A stretch of DNA of 64,000 bases from Stenotrophomonas maltophilia (GCF_025642255.1 NZ_CP106759.1:3561501-3625500), one strand, 5' to 3'. Positions 48,408 to 58,300 are shown, counted from the first letter of the stretch. Translations and numbers: made by a program. Notes: generated from the sequence alone by a model not told the origin.

Positions 48408-50948
48408 TCAGGCAGCGCGCAGCGTGGCCGTCGTGCCCGTGCCCGCTTCCGACTGCAGCCGGAAGCGGGACACCGCCACCGCAAGCTGCTCGGCCTGCTC
48501 TTCCATCGCGCGCGCGGCAGCACTGGCCTCTTCCACCAGCGCCGCATTCTGCTGGGTGGTTTCATCCATCTGCACCACGGTCTGGTTGACCTGCTCGATG
48601 CCGGCCGACTGCTCGCGCGAGGCGGCCGAGATCTCGGCCATGATCTCGTTGACCCGCCCGACCTGGCCGACGATCTCCTGCATGGTGTTGCCTGCGCGGT
48701 GCACCAGCTGCGCACCGCTGCCGACTTGGGCCACCGATGCGTCGATCAGTCCCTTGATTTCCTTCGCCGCTGCGGCCGAGCGCTGGGCCAGCGCGCGCAC
48801 TTCGCTGGCCACCACGGCGAAGCCGCGACCCTGTTCGCCCGCACGCGCGGCCTCAACGGCGGCGTTCAGGGCCAGGATGTTGGTCTGGAAGGCGATGCCG
48901 TCGATCACCGAGATGATCTCGGCGATGCGTTGCGACGAGGTTTCGATCTGCTGCATGGTCTGTACCACCTGGCCGACCACCTTTCCGCCTTCGCTGGCCA
49001 CGTCCGCCGCCGATGCGGCCAACGTGTTCGCCTGCAGGGCATGATCGGCATTCTGGCGCACGGTGGAGGTCAACTCCTCCATCGACGCTGCCGTTTCTTC
49101 CAGGTTGGCCGCCTGCAGTTCGGTGCGACGCGACAGATCGCTGTTGCCCGCGGCGATCTCACCGGCCGCAAGGCGGATGCTCGCCGCCGACTGCTGGATC
49201 TGGCCGACGATATGGGTCAGCTGTTGCGCAGTGCTGTTGGCATCGTCGCGCATCACCGCGAACACACCGTGGAAGTCGCCCTGCATGCGTGCACTGAGAT
49301 CGCCGGCGGCGATGGCGCGCAGCAGCGTGGAAAGCGCCGCGAGGTTGTGGTCGCTGGCCTGCATCATCGCGTTCAGCGTGGTCACCATGCGGCGGAAATC
49401 GTGCTCGAACCGCTCACTGTCACCACGCACGGCAAAGTCGCCGGCGGCAGCAGCGGCGGCCAGCTGCTGGATCTGCTCGTTGATCGCCGCCAGGTTGCTC
49501 TTGGTGGTGGCCATGGCGGCGGTGAACACCGCCTTCTCGCCCGGCAGCGGCTCCATGTCCACGCTCAGATCGCCCACCGCGTAGCGCTGCATCACGTCCA
49601 CCAGCCGCTGGGTGACCGCATTGCTGGACGCCACCAGCTGATTGCTGTCGGCCACCATGCGACCGTACTCCCCCGGGAAGGCCGCCGCGTCCATCCGGTA
49701 ACTGAGCTCGCCCGCATCATGGCGGCGTGCCATCTCCGCCTGCGCCGCCATCACAGCCTGCAGCTGTCCCCGCATGCCCTGCATCGCCTCGAGCAGGCGC
49801 CCGACCTCATCGTTGCCGCGCGCCGGCAGCGCGGTGTCCAGCTTGCCCGCCGCCACGTCACCTGCAATGCGTACCGCCTGCGCCAGCGGCCGGATCGCCA
49901 GGTGACGCAGCAGCAGGTAGACGCCGGCGCTCAATGTCAGCGCGGCCAGCACGCCGACCAGCAGCGTCAGCCACAGCAGCTGGCGAGCCTCGGCCACGAT
50001 CACGGCATGCGGCACCACCACACCCAGCGCGAAGCGCTGCGGGGCATCGCCAACCCGCAGTGGCACGTACAGGCGCACATTGCCGGCGGCATCCGGCTCG
50101 AACGCTTCGACGGTCCTGTCGGCCGCGATTCCGGCCAGCATGTCGCGGGTGAAGGCATCGGTGCGCGGCTTGCCGATCTCGGCGGCGTCGGCCGAAGCCA
50201 GGACTACGCCCTTGGGCGAAAGCAGTTCAACGCGGCCTGCTCCCATCGGCGCAAGCGTCGCCAGATGCTTCTGCAGCGCCGCCAGCGAGAAATCGACGGT
50301 GAACACGCCGAGGAACGTGCCGTTCTCCACGATGGGCGTGCTCAGGGTGCTCATCAGCACCTGCTGGCCGGCGATCTCATAGGCATAGGGCTCGCTCACC
50401 TTGGGCAGCTTGTCGCGGCTCGGCCCCATGTACCAGTCACCGGACCCGCTGGCGGTGTCGGTGTAGTCGGTCATCACCGACTGCTGCGGCTTGCCGTCCT
50501 GCCAGGCCCAGTAGCTCATGTAGCGACCGGTGGCGTCATGTGCCTCGCTGTTGACGAACTCCGCGTCCTTGCCATCGAAGGCATCGGCCTCCCACATGGT
50601 GCTCTTGCCCAGCCACTCCGGGTGCGCGCGCAGCTGTTCGCCGAGCACGGCCGCCAGGCTGGCACGATCAGGCTGGTCGCCCCGCGCGCGCTGGGCCAGG
50701 ACGGCCTCGACCATGGCATCGTTGCTGGCGAAGCCGGTGCCCAGATCGGCCGCAACCTGGCGCGCTTCGGCATGCGCCTCGCTGGCCATGGTCTGCCGCG
50801 ACGCGTTGATCAGGCTGGCACTGGCCTGGCGGTAGATCAGAAAGGCGGTCAGGCCGAAGCACAACAGCGCGATGGCAGCGGTGCCCAGCATCAGCTTGTG
50901 GGCGATGCTGCCCGGACGACGGGCAGCGGCGGAGCGGGAAGACGGCAT
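48408..50948 (-). CDS. Methyl-accepting chemotaxis protein with periplasmic Cache domain
   Basis: An 846-residue receptor. TM1 is at about 18-40, a double-Cache-like periplasmic sensor follows ([46 protein letters not shown]), TM2 is near 315-338, and tandem HAMP-type segments lead to the signalling domain with the hairpin tip [44 protein letters not shown]. The C-terminus lacks an NWETF tether for CheR. ATG 50948 is used rather than 51053, since the extra residues have no leader character. No other chemotaxis gene is adjacent. The ligand is unknown; dCache receptors often bind amino acids. Confidence 0.94.
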   Translation of the reverse strand: MPSSRSAAARRPGSIAHKLMLGTAAIALLCFGLTAFLIYRQASASLINASRQTMASEAHAEARQVAADLGTGFASNDAMVEAVLAQRARGDQPDRASLAAVLGEQLRAHPEWLGKSTMWEADAFDGKDAEFVNSEAHDATGRYMSYWAWQDGKPQQSVMTDYTDTASGSGDWYMGPSRDKLPKVSEPYAYEIAGQQVLMSTLSTPIVENGTFLGVFTVDFSLAALQKHLATLAPMGAGRVELLSPKGVVLASADAAEIGKPRTDAFTRDMLAGIAADRTVEAFEPDAAGNVRLYVPLRVGDAPQRFALGVVVPHAVIVAEARQLLWLTLLVGVLAALTLSAGVYLLLRHLAIRPLAQAVRIAGDVAAGKLDTALPARGNDEVGRLLEAMQGMRGQLQAVMAAQAEMARRHDAGELSYRMDAAAFPGEYGRMVADSNQLVASSNAVTQRLVDVMQRYAVGDLSVDMEPLPGEKAVFTAAMATTKSNLAAINEQIQQLAAAAAAGDFAVRGDSERFEHDFRRMVTTLNAMMQASDHNLAALSTLLRAIAAGDLSARMQGDFHGVFAVMRDDANSTAQQLTHIVGQIQQSAASIRLAAGEIAAGNSDLSRRTELQAANLEETAASMEELTSTVRQNADHALQANTLAASAADVASEGGKVVGQVVQTMQQIETSSQRIAEIISVIDGIAFQTNILALNAAVEAARAGEQGRGFAVVASEVRALAQRSAAAAKEIKGLIDASVAQVGSGAQLVHRAGNTMQEIVGQVGRVNEIMAEISAASREQSAGIEQVNQTVVQMDETTQQNAALVEEASAAARAMEEQAEQLAVAVSRFRLQSEAGTGTTATLRAA

Positions 50949-51034
50949 GGGAGGGTCCGCAAGGCAGGTCAGGACATCCGGCACCGCGTTGGCGCCGCGC
51001 TGGTGCGCGATCCCTCGCGCGGCGACCTGTCTGA

Positions 51035-51051
51035 GCCGGGCGATGCCCGGC
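51035..51051. repeat. REP-like palindrome
   Basis: GCCGGGCGATGCCCGGC, upstream of the chemoreceptor, has the same CCGGGC core as the other short palindromes in the window. Confidence 0.5.
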
Positions 51052-51158
51052 ACCGCAAGGGCGCACCGGGTTAGCGGCCGTTCCGCGGCGGGGTTGAGCC
51101 GTTGCCCTGCGTCAAGCTGAATGCACTCAGTTTGGGATGGCTCATACGTGCGGCGAAC

Positions 51159-52052
51159 CTACTCGACCACCCGGTCCTTCAGCCACTGCGTGCGTGGCAG
51201 CACTTCGATGCTGCCTGCCGCGTACTGCTGCAGTACATCGTCCGGACCGTAGCGCGGCTGCCAGCCCAGCACCGCAACCGCACGGCTGCCGTCGTACACG
51301 CGGTCGATGCTCAGCGGCAGTGGCCAGCCGCGGCGCTCGAACTCGGCCAGCAGCTGCGGTGCGCGCCGCGCCAGCACCCGGCGTGGCTGGGTGGCCAGTT
51401 CCAGGCAGTCCTCGCGCCGGAAGGGGGTCGGCGCGCAGGCGATGTAGCGCTGGAACGGTGCGCCCGCGTTGTGCAGCAGCGCGGCATGCGCGCTGGCCAC
51501 ATCGCGTGCGTCCAGGCCCCGGTGCAGGCGGAACATCGCCATGCGCTCGGGAGGCTCGGGGAAGCAGCGGCCCATGCGCAGCACGCGCACGGCGAACGCC
51601 TCCGATGCCGCCGCTTCGGCCAGCGCCTCGGCCTGCAGCTTGGTGCGGTGGTAGATCGTCCTGGGCAGGGGTTCAGTGTCTTCGTCGATCCAGCGGCAAC
51701 CGCCCGCCACCACGGCATGGCCGTACAGGGCGGTGGTGCTGGTCAACACGAAGCGTCCGACGCCAGCATCGCGCGCCAGCCGCAGCAGCTGCGCGGTCGC
51801 CTCCACGTTGATCTGCTGGAACACCGTGTCCGGCACCAGCCCGACATGCGGTGCATGCAGCGCAGCGGTGTGGATCACCGCATCCACGCCGCGCACGGCA
51901 CGCTCCAGTGCCTTCGTGTTGGTGACGTCGGCAATGATGCGTGTAGTGGCGAACGGGCTGCGATCCAGCCCGATGACTTCATGGGTGGCCGCCAACGCGC
52001 CGAAGATCGCGCGCCCGATCCGCCCGGAACTTCCGGTCAACAGAATCTTCAT
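51159..52052 (-). CDS. NAD-dependent epimerase/dehydratase (extended SDR)
   Basis: A 297-residue protein with the Rossmann motif GSSGRIG near the N-terminus, VDAVIHTAALH, Ser in LTSTTALYG and the catalytic YHRTK. The C-terminal half has substrate-domain features (LDARDVASAHAALLH, VYDGSRAVAVLGW). It acts on a nucleotide sugar or similar substrate, but no sugar gene cluster is nearby. ATG 52052 starts the Rossmann fold directly; ATG 52061 adds three residues. Confidence 0.88.
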   Translation of the reverse strand: MKILLTGSSGRIGRAIFGALAATHEVIGLDRSPFATTRIIADVTNTKALERAVRGVDAVIHTAALHAPHVGLVPDTVFQQINVEATAQLLRLARDAGVGRFVLTSTTALYGHAVVAGGCRWIDEDTEPLPRTIYHRTKLQAEALAEAAASEAFAVRVLRMGRCFPEPPERMAMFRLHRGLDARDVASAHAALLHNAGAPFQRYIACAPTPFRREDCLELATQPRRVLARRAPQLLAEFERRGWPLPLSIDRVYDGSRAVAVLGWQPRYGPDDVLQQYAAGSIEVLPRTQWLKDRVVE

Positions 52053-52256
52053 TGAGTCCATTCACTCAACAGCGCCCGGGAGCTACCGGGATGAACCGAT
52101 TCTAGGCGTGGCCTGTGTCCAGGGCGATAGCGGCGCTGCGCAAGTGCAGCGTCAACAGCAGGCAGGCACAGCGTGAAGGCCACGCGCCATCCGCGGACGC
52201 ACCGTTAGCCTGCCGTCGGCAAGCATGAGACTCCGCCACGCCGAGAGAGATCCCCT

Positions 52257-52544
52257 ATGGCCAGCAGCAACCGCGGGTTCGCGTCGATGGACCAGCGCAC
52301 GCAGCGCGCGATCGCCGCCAAGGGTGGGCGCGCCGCCCATGCCTCCGGCAACGCCCATGAATTCAGTCCCGCCGAGGCGCGCATTGCCGGCCGCAAAGGA
52401 GGCGAAGCCATCAGCCGCGATCGCCAGCACATGGCCGCGATCGGTCGCGAAGGCGGGCATGCACGCCACGCCCGCGCACAACAGCAGCGCCAGCAGTCCG
52501 ATCAAGGTCCACAGGGCCGCGACGAACCGGGTCAGCAGGACTGA
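52257..52544 (+). CDS. KGG repeat stress protein (YciG/Con-10-like)
   Basis: A 95-residue hydrophilic protein with three KGG-type repeats: AAKGGRAAHASG, AGRKGGEAISRD and AIGREGGHARHA. The motif is that of YciG and the conidiation protein Con-10, small, probably disordered stress proteins that in enterobacteria are linked to YciF/YciE and RpoS. A DUF892 (YciE/F-like) gene occurs 5 kb away in the same window. The tail is rich in Gln and Arg. It is divergent from the epimerase. Confidence 0.88.
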   Translation: MASSNRGFASMDQRTQRAIAAKGGRAAHASGNAHEFSPAEARIAGRKGGEAISRDRQHMAAIGREGGHARHARAQQQRQQSDQGPQGRDEPGQQD

Positions 52545-52554
52545 GCGACGCGCC

Positions 52555-52905
52555 TCAGCCGTGGCTGAGGAGGTTCAGCAGGCGCCCGAACGGGTCCCGC
52601 ACGAAGAACCGGCGCACGCCCCATGGCTCCTCGACGGGGCCATACACGACGTCGATGCCAGCGCTGCGGATCCGTTGCAGAACGTCATCCAGATCGTCCA
52701 CCTCGATCGACAGGTCCGGTACCGGCGTTCCCGACCCGCCCTCGCTGGCGAAGCTGAGCTGCGCAGGCGCAGTGTGCTGCCCGGCGTAGGTGACGATCCA
52801 GCCATGATCCATCACCACCGGCATGCCGAGGATGCCGCCGTAGAACGCGGCGGCGCGCGTCGGATCGGGTGTGGCGATGTTGGCGACGATGCGTCTGACA
52901 GCCAT
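52555..52905 (-). CDS. VOC family protein
   Basis: A 116-residue single VOC unit: VRRIVANIATPDPTRAAAFYGGILGMPVVMDHGWIVTYAG, then DLSIEVDDLDDVLQRIRSAGIDVVYGPVEEPWGVRRFFVRDPFGRLLNLL. This pattern is common in uncharacterised glyoxalase/bleomycin-resistance-like proteins. ATG 52905 has AGGAACGTC upstream. It converges on the KGG gene with a 10-bp gap and no terminator. Confidence 0.85.
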   Translation of the reverse strand: MAVRRIVANIATPDPTRAAAFYGGILGMPVVMDHGWIVTYAGQHTAPAQLSFASEGGSGTPVPDLSIEVDDLDDVLQRIRSAGIDVVYGPVEEPWGVRRFFVRDPFGRLLNLLSHG

Positions 52906-53030
52906 GACGTTCCTGTTCAATGAGGGGCAAAAACGAAACTGCGCGACCGGCAGGCACGCCGTCAATCTTCAGGGGGCGTGTACAGACTGATGCGGCAGGG
53001 CGCGAAAAGTGTGGCTTCCGTCACGAAACA

Positions 53031-53042
53031 TTAACGCGTTAA
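53031..53042. promoter_or_regulatory. Palindrome in the autotransporter promoter region
   Basis: TTAACGCGTTAA is a perfect 12-bp palindrome in an AT-rich patch 86 bp before the autotransporter start. It looks like an operator; the binding protein is unknown. Confidence 0.35.
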
Positions 53043-53127
53043 CAAAATTCCCGTCACATCGCTGGGGGTGAAACGCATCCAGGACAGTTAGCGGCTGGGT
53101 AGACCGTCAATCAAGGAAGTTTGCCTG

Positions 53128-56100
53128 ATGAATCACCCGCTGCATGGCCGTTCGTCCCGCTCCCGTTCCCCCTTGCAACGCCCGCTGGCACTCGCGGTGG
53201 CCAGCTCCCTGCTGCTGGCAGCCGCCCTGCCGGCGATGGCCTCCGATTCACTCGATGCCTGGCAACAGCAGCGCCAGCTGCAGGCGGCGTGGGCCCAGCC
53301 AGGCGGTGCACAGACGGACGCAACCGTTGGTGCTTCGGCGCAGGCCACGTCCACCCCGGTCCTGGGCAACGCGGGCGACGCCGCCAGTTGGCACAGCGAC
53401 GAGTTCAATGCCGACTGGGGCCTGGCCGCGATGGGGGCCGACCATGCCTATGCCCGCGGCCTGACCGGCCAGGGTGTACGCCTGGCGCTGTTCGATTCCG
53501 GCTCGGCGCTGGCCCACCCGGAATTCGCCGGCCGCAACACCACCAGCATCACCATCGGCCCGGACTGCGCGACGGCGGGGATCGTCGCCGGCGAAGGGGC
53601 CTGCGCGCAGACCCGCGGCGAACAACCCGGCTACAACTATTACGGCCTCGGTGCCGGGGTGCCGGCGGCGCTCGCCGGTCGCCTGATCGCGGCCGGCCTG
53701 CCCTACGGCTTCAGCTACGCCGATCATGGCACCCACGTGCTGGGCACCATCGGCGCCAACCGCGACGGCACCGGCATGCATGGCGTGGCCTTCGGTGCCG
53801 ACCTGACGGCAGCGCGCGTGTTCGGTGACACCTACTATGAGTGGCGCCTGGATCCGGATGGTTTCTATCGCCCCCGCGCGGTGTACCGCACCGACCCGGA
53901 CGACGACGCCGTACTGGACATGTATGCGCAGATCCAGGCGCAGGGCGTGCGCGCCATCAACCACAGCTGGGGCATCTCGACCCGCAACATGAGTGCCGCG
54001 GCGCTCGACCGCCAGTACGCCGCGATTGGCGCGGATTACGACGTCTACGGCAGCATCTACGCAGGCAGCGACGCTGCCCCCGGGTCGACCCTGATCCAGG
54101 TGTGGTCGGCCGGCAACGGCAGCGGGGCCGTCGCGGGCATCACTGCGGCCCTGCCCCGCTGGAAGCCGGAGATCGAACCCTACTGGCTGGCCGTGGCCAA
54201 CGTGCGCCAGCCGGTCGCCGACGATGGCGAAACCGACTATGTGCTCGACGACAGCTCCAGCATCTGCGGTGCCGCCGCCAACTGGTGCATCTCCGCCCCG
54301 GGCACCGACATCGCCAGCACCATCGTCTCCGGTGAGATCCAGGGACGCATCGAGGAAACCAGCGAGTACCTGCGGCTGATCATCGACAGCGAGAACACCG
54401 AGTACACCTACGGCCTGAAGACGGGCACCTCGATGGCGGCGCCGCACATCACCGGCGCCCTGGGGCTGCTGTTTGAGCGCTTCCCCTACCTGGACAGCGC
54501 ACAGGTCCGCGACGTGCTGCTGACGACCGCCCGCGATCTGGGCGATCCGGGCATCGATGAGATCTACGGCTGGGGCATGGTCGACCTGCGCAAGGCCATC
54601 GAAGGCTTCGGCTCGCTGCGCGTGGACACCGATGTGGTGATGAACCAGAAGGCCGGTGGACTGAAGGTCTGGGAAGGCGAGGCCTGGGATGACTGGACCA
54701 ACGACATCGGTGGCCCCGGCAAGCTGACCAAGTCCGGCATCGGCTGGCTGCGCCTGAGCGGCGACAACAGCTTCAACGGTGCGGTGGTGAACGATGGCGT
54801 CCTGGAATTGAATGGCGCCAACACGCTCACCTCGGCAGTGGAGGTGAAGGGCGGCCAGTTCCTGCTCAACGGCTCGCTGGTCTCCACCGCCCTGAACACC
54901 ACCGGCGGCGTCAGCACGGTCAGCGCCGGCGGCGTGCTTGACCACAGCAACCTGGTGGTCGATGGCGGCGTGGTCTCCTTCAACGGCACGCAGGCCGGCG
55001 GTAATACCACCGTGGGCGCCAACGGCCTGCTGAAGGGTGTCGGCACCCTGGGTACCACCCGGGTCGACGGCATCATCGCGCCGGGCAATTCGATCGGCAC
55101 GCTGACCGTCAACGGTGACTATGTGCAGGGCGCTACCGGTGTGTTCACGTCTGAACTGGCGCCGGGAGGCCGCAGCGACCAGCTGCACGTCACCGGCACC
55201 GCCACGCTGGACGGCACGCTGGTCGCGCTGCCCGAACCGGGCGTGTACTACCTGGGTGAGCAGTTCAACATCCTGCGCGCCGACGGTGGCATCAACGGTC
55301 AGTTCGCCCGTACCGACTTCAGTGCATTCTCGCCGTTCCTGCAGTTCAGCCTGGCCTACAGCGCCAATGGTGCGCGCATCGACGTGGCCCGGGGTGCGCT
55401 GCTGGCCACCGCGGCCACCACGCGCAACCAGCGCGCCGTCGCTGGCGTAGCCGATGGCCTGGCGATCAACCAGGGCCTGCCCCGGCCGCTGACCCAGCTG
55501 TTCCCCGCCCAGGTCGGCGCCGCGCTGGACGGCCTGAGCGGCGAGCTGCATGCCGCCACGCCGCTGGTGCTGGTCGAGAGCAGCCGCTACGTGCGTGATG
55601 CAGCCTTGTCGCGGCGTGCGGGCAATGCGTCGCCGGGCAGCACCGGCGACGCGACCGGTGCGTGGGTACAGGCGATCGGCGGCAACGGCAAGCTCGATGG
55701 CGATGTCGAAACCGCGCGCACGGATGCCAACAGCAACGGCCTGCTGGTCGGTATCGACCGCGAGTTCGATGGCTGGCAGGCCGGCGTACTGGCCGGCACC
55801 GGCCGTACCGACGTCAAGCAACGCGACCGCCGTGCCAAGTCGAAGATCGACAACACCCACTTCGGTGCCTACGCCAGCCACAGCTGGGGCGGCTTCGGTC
55901 TGCGCGGTGGCGTGGCCTGGAGCAAGCACGAGGCAGAGAGCACCCGCGAGCTGGCGTTCGCAGGATTCAGCGACACGCTCACCGGCCGTTATGACGCCCG
56001 TACCCGCCAGGCTTTCCTCGAAGCCGGCTACCGATTCGGCTCTGCTGAAGGCGGCCTGGAGCCCTACCTGCAGGTTGCCCGCGTCGAAGTGGACCTGAAG

Positions 56101-56481
56101 CGCATCAGCGAGCGGGGCGGCGCCGCCGCACTGCAGGGCGAAGTGGAAGACACCCGTACTACCGTGGCGACCGCCGGGCTGCGCTTCGACAAGGGTCTGA
56201 AGGCATCCTTCCAGCAGGACAGCTGGCTGCACCTGCGTGGCGCGGTGGGTTATCGCCGGGCCTCCGGCGACCGCAGCCAGGTGGCCAACCTCGCCTTCGC
56301 CAACGGTGGCGGCGCGTTCGCCGTCAGCGGAGCGCCGATCGCCGACAGCGCTGTCGTGGCCGAGCTGGGGCTGTCCGCGTGGCTGACCCCGCGGCAGTCG
56401 CTGGAGCTGGGCTACAGCGGCCAGTTCGGCAGCGAGAGCCGTGACCACGGCGCTACGGCGCGCTGGTCCGTGCGCTTCTGA
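53128..56481 (+). CDS. Subtilisin-like serine protease autotransporter
   Basis: A 1117-residue type Va autotransporter. The signal peptide is about 1-38. The S8 protease domain has D123 (LFDSGSALAHPEF), H200 (ADHGTHVLG), the oxyanion N330 (SAGNGSG) and S435 (TGTSMAAPH). Beta-helical passenger repeats follow (GPGKLTKSGIGWLRLSGDNSFNG, VVNDGVLELNG, VGANGLLKGVGTLG). The C-terminal barrel is about 840-1117, ends WSVRF and is preceded by a linker helix. Such proteases cleave host proteins or mature other surface proteins. ATG 53128 has AAGGAAG upstream. It is monocistronic with its own terminator. Confidence 0.95.
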   Translation: MNHPLHGRSSRSRSPLQRPLALAVASSLLLAAALPAMASDSLDAWQQQRQLQAAWAQPGGAQTDATVGASAQATSTPVLGNAGDAASWHSDEFNADWGLAAMGADHAYARGLTGQGVRLALFDSGSALAHPEFAGRNTTSITIGPDCATAGIVAGEGACAQTRGEQPGYNYYGLGAGVPAALAGRLIAAGLPYGFSYADHGTHVLGTIGANRDGTGMHGVAFGADLTAARVFGDTYYEWRLDPDGFYRPRAVYRTDPDDDAVLDMYAQIQAQGVRAINHSWGISTRNMSAAALDRQYAAIGADYDVYGSIYAGSDAAPGSTLIQVWSAGNGSGAVAGITAALPRWKPEIEPYWLAVANVRQPVADDGETDYVLDDSSSICGAAANWCISAPGTDIASTIVSGEIQGRIEETSEYLRLIIDSENTEYTYGLKTGTSMAAPHITGALGLLFERFPYLDSAQVRDVLLTTARDLGDPGIDEIYGWGMVDLRKAIEGFGSLRVDTDVVMNQKAGGLKVWEGEAWDDWTNDIGGPGKLTKSGIGWLRLSGDNSFNGAVVNDGVLELNGANTLTSAVEVKGGQFLLNGSLVSTALNTTGGVSTVSAGGVLDHSNLVVDGGVVSFNGTQAGGNTTVGANGLLKGVGTLGTTRVDGIIAPGNSIGTLTVNGDYVQGATGVFTSELAPGGRSDQLHVTGTATLDGTLVALPEPGVYYLGEQFNILRADGGINGQFARTDFSAFSPFLQFSLAYSANGARIDVARGALLATAATTRNQRAVAGVADGLAINQGLPRPLTQLFPAQVGAALDGLSGELHAATPLVLVESSRYVRDAALSRRAGNASPGSTGDATGAWVQAIGGNGKLDGDVETARTDANSNGLLVGIDREFDGWQAGVLAGTGRTDVKQRDRRAKSKIDNTHFGAYASHSWGGFGLRGGVAWSKHEAESTRELAFAGFSDTLTGRYDARTRQAFLEAGYRFGSAEGGLEPYLQVARVEVDLKRISERGGAAALQGEVEDTRTTVATAGLRFDKGLKASFQQDSWLHLRGAVGYRRASGDRSQVANLAFANGGGAFAVSGAPIADSAVVAELGLSAWLTPRQSLELGYSGQFGSESRDHGATARWSVRF

Positions 56482-56512
56482 TCCACGTTCAACTTACCTT
56501 CTGAAGAGCATT

Positions 56513-56539
56513 GGGGCGGCCTGGGGCCGCCCCTTTTTT
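56513..56539 (+). terminator. Terminator after the autotransporter
   Basis: GGGGCGGCC and GGCCGCCCC form a 9-bp stem with a TGG loop, followed by six T. It faces the convergent DUF2383 gene. Confidence 0.9.
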
Positions 56540-56562
56540 CTCCGACAATGCAGCCCGCGCGA

Positions 56563-57015
56563 TCAGGCTGCCTTCATCGCGTGCTTCCGCGCACGCATCA
56601 CGTTGTGGCATTCCTGCACTTCCGGCAGCAGCTGGGTCACTTCCTGGCGTACCGCCGGCGGCAGGCCCTCATCCTTCAGCGCGTCCTTGAAAGCTGCCAG
56701 CAGGCGGTCTTCCGATTCTTCCAGCTCGGCCACATAGCCATAGTTGGTGTCGCCGAACGCTGCGCGCACCTTGCCGTAGAACTGCTGCATCGAGCCGACC
56801 AGGGTGCCGTGCTCTGCAGGCTTGCCACCGGTGGCCGCAACCGCGCCACTGAGTGCCGACACGATGCGGCCCTTGACGCCGGCAATGCGGGTGAACAGTG
56901 CCGCCAGCTCGGCGTCCTTCACCTTCGTGGCCGCCTCTTCGTAGAACGACTTGCCGTCGCGTGCGATCTCGATCAGGTCGTTGAGACGATGTTCGATGGT
57001 GGACTGGGTGCTCAT
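56563..57015 (-). CDS. DUF2383 (PA2169-type) four-helix-bundle protein
   Basis: A 150-residue protein, all helical, with STIEHRLNDLIEIARDGKSFYEEAATKVKDAELAALFTRIA, the opening of the DUF2383/PA2169 ferritin-like family. Glu and His residues are spaced along the helices, but I cannot assign a di-metal site. ATG 57015 has AGGAG upstream. Related genes are stress-induced and often lie near YciE/F-like genes, as here. Confidence 0.88.
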   Translation of the reverse strand: MSTQSTIEHRLNDLIEIARDGKSFYEEAATKVKDAELAALFTRIAGVKGRIVSALSGAVAATGGKPAEHGTLVGSMQQFYGKVRAAFGDTNYGYVAELEESEDRLLAAFKDALKDEGLPPAVRQEVTQLLPEVQECHNVMRARKHAMKAA

Positions 57016-57157
57016 GTTCTGCTCCTGAAGTTCAGATTCGTTGGGAACCGACAACGGTGTGCGTTGCCTGCATCACTACCTTGGACAAAGGAATGTGGCC
57101 CCGGGGTGAGCGTCGTTTGATGCATGCATCACGTCGCCCAACGCGGCCTGACCGCCG

Positions 57158-57268
57158 TTACCAGGGCACGAAAAGGATGATCCCGGTAATCACCAGCACG
57201 GCGGCCAGCACTCCCAGCAGCACCTTCCCTTGTCGCCAGCTCGGCGTCGGTTTTCCTGGCGTATTCAT
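57158..57268 (-). CDS. 36-residue single-span membrane protein
   Basis: ATG 57268 with AGGAG eight bases upstream. The protein is a basic N-terminus (MNTPGKPTPSWRQGK) followed by one helix (VLLGVLAAVLVITGIILFVPW) that ends at the C-terminus. Charge and hydrophobicity fit a real small inner-membrane protein with the N-terminus inside. It lies upstream of the DUF2383 gene on the same strand and is probably co-transcribed. No family recognised. Confidence 0.65.
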   Translation of the reverse strand: MNTPGKPTPSWRQGKVLLGVLAAVLVITGIILFVPW

Positions 57269-57473
57269 CGTGTTTTCTCCTGTCGATGCGGACGCTGGCA
57301 GCCTGATGCATACGCCAGCGTCGGCACGTGCACGCCATGTGCATCGCGCGTGCACATGTGAGGGCCCTGCATGGATCATGCCGGTGGACAGCGAGATCGC
57401 GCTCACTGCATGTACGCCGGGCATCAACGCCGGGCCCGCTACGGTCATCCTTCCTTCCCGACTGGAGCCGCAC

Positions 57474-57971
57474 ATGGCCATCAAGACTGCCGAAGACCTG
57501 TTCATCCACGAACTTTCGGACATCTACAGCGCCGAGAAGCAGCTGACCAAAGCCCTGCCCCGCCTTGCCCGTGCGGCCGAGAATCCGGATCTCGCCGCCG
57601 CCTTCGAAACCCATCTGGAGGAAACCCAGGGCCAGATCGAGCGGATCGACCAGGTGGTCGAGACGCTGGGCATCCGTCTCAAGCGCATCAAGTGTGCAGC
57701 GATGGAAGGGCTGGTGGAGGAAGGCAAGGACGTCATCGACAGCATCGACAAGGGACCGGTGCGTGATGCCGCACTGATCGGTGGCGCCCAGAAAGTCGAG
57801 CACTACGAGATCGCGTCGTACGGCACCATCGCCGCGCTGGCCAAGCAGCTGGGCTACAAGGACGCGCTCCCCCTGCTGCTGGAAACACTGGCCGAAGAAA
57901 AGTCGACCGACGAGAAGTTGACCCTGCTGGCCAAGGGGGGCGGCAACGCCAAGGCAGCACAGGCCGCCTGA
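57474..57971 (+). CDS. DUF892 ferritin-like protein (YciE/YciF type)
   Basis: A 165-residue helical protein. KTAEDLFIHELSDIYSAEKQLTKALPRLARAAENPDLAAAFETHLEET is the DUF892 signature, with Glu/His residues (E13, E20, H46, E49 region) typical of a di-iron bundle; KVEHYEIASYGT gives the second pair. YciF-like proteins accumulate under osmotic or stationary stress. It is divergent from the 36-residue membrane protein, 205 bp away. Confidence 0.92.
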   Translation: MAIKTAEDLFIHELSDIYSAEKQLTKALPRLARAAENPDLAAAFETHLEETQGQIERIDQVVETLGIRLKRIKCAAMEGLVEEGKDVIDSIDKGPVRDAALIGGAQKVEHYEIASYGTIAALAKQLGYKDALPLLLETLAEEKSTDEKLTLLAKGGGNAKAAQAA

Positions 57972-58021
57972 TTTCCACTGCGATACGCCGCCAGGGACGG
58001 CGGCGGCAACAGGAGATCCCG

Positions 58022-58300
58022 ATGCATCCGGATATCATCGGCTGGATGGCGACCCTTGTGCTGGTCGCCACCTTGCTCAGGCAGATGGTCAAGCAGTGGC
58101 GTTCGCCACATCCCGAGACACTGTCACGATGGTTGTTCGCAGGCCAGATCGTGGCCTCGGCGCTGTTCACCCTCTACAGCCTGATGCTGGGCAGCAGCGT
58201 CTTCGTGGTGACCAATCTGCTTCTGTTGGCGACGGCTCTGCTTGGGCAGGTGTTGGCGCGGCATCGCCAGAGGCAGGCCCCCCTCCCTCCCCCCTGTTGA
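58022..58300 (+). CDS. SemiSWEET-like small membrane protein
   Basis: A 92-residue protein with three helices (about 4-22, 38-57 and 60-80) joined by QWRSPHPETLSRWLF. Size and topology match the bacterial SemiSWEET/PQ-loop half-transporters, which dimerise to move sugars, but the PQ is missing (LLRQMVKQW in its place), so transport is uncertain. It lies 50 bp after the DUF892 gene and may share its transcript. Its stop directly abuts the stop of the convergent nei. Confidence 0.6.
   Translation: MHPDIIGWMATLVLVATLLRQMVKQWRSPHPETLSRWLFAGQIVASALFTLYSLMLGSSVFVVTNLLLLATALLGQVLARHRQRQAPLPPPC

Noticed and set aside
48237-51074. A 945-codon plus-strand frame
   Set aside because: Antisense to the chemoreceptor, whose signalling domain is certain.
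53248-56448. A 1066-codon minus-strand frame
   Set aside because: Antisense to the autotransporter. Long antisense frames are expected where third codon positions are nearly all G or C; no motif or ribosome site.
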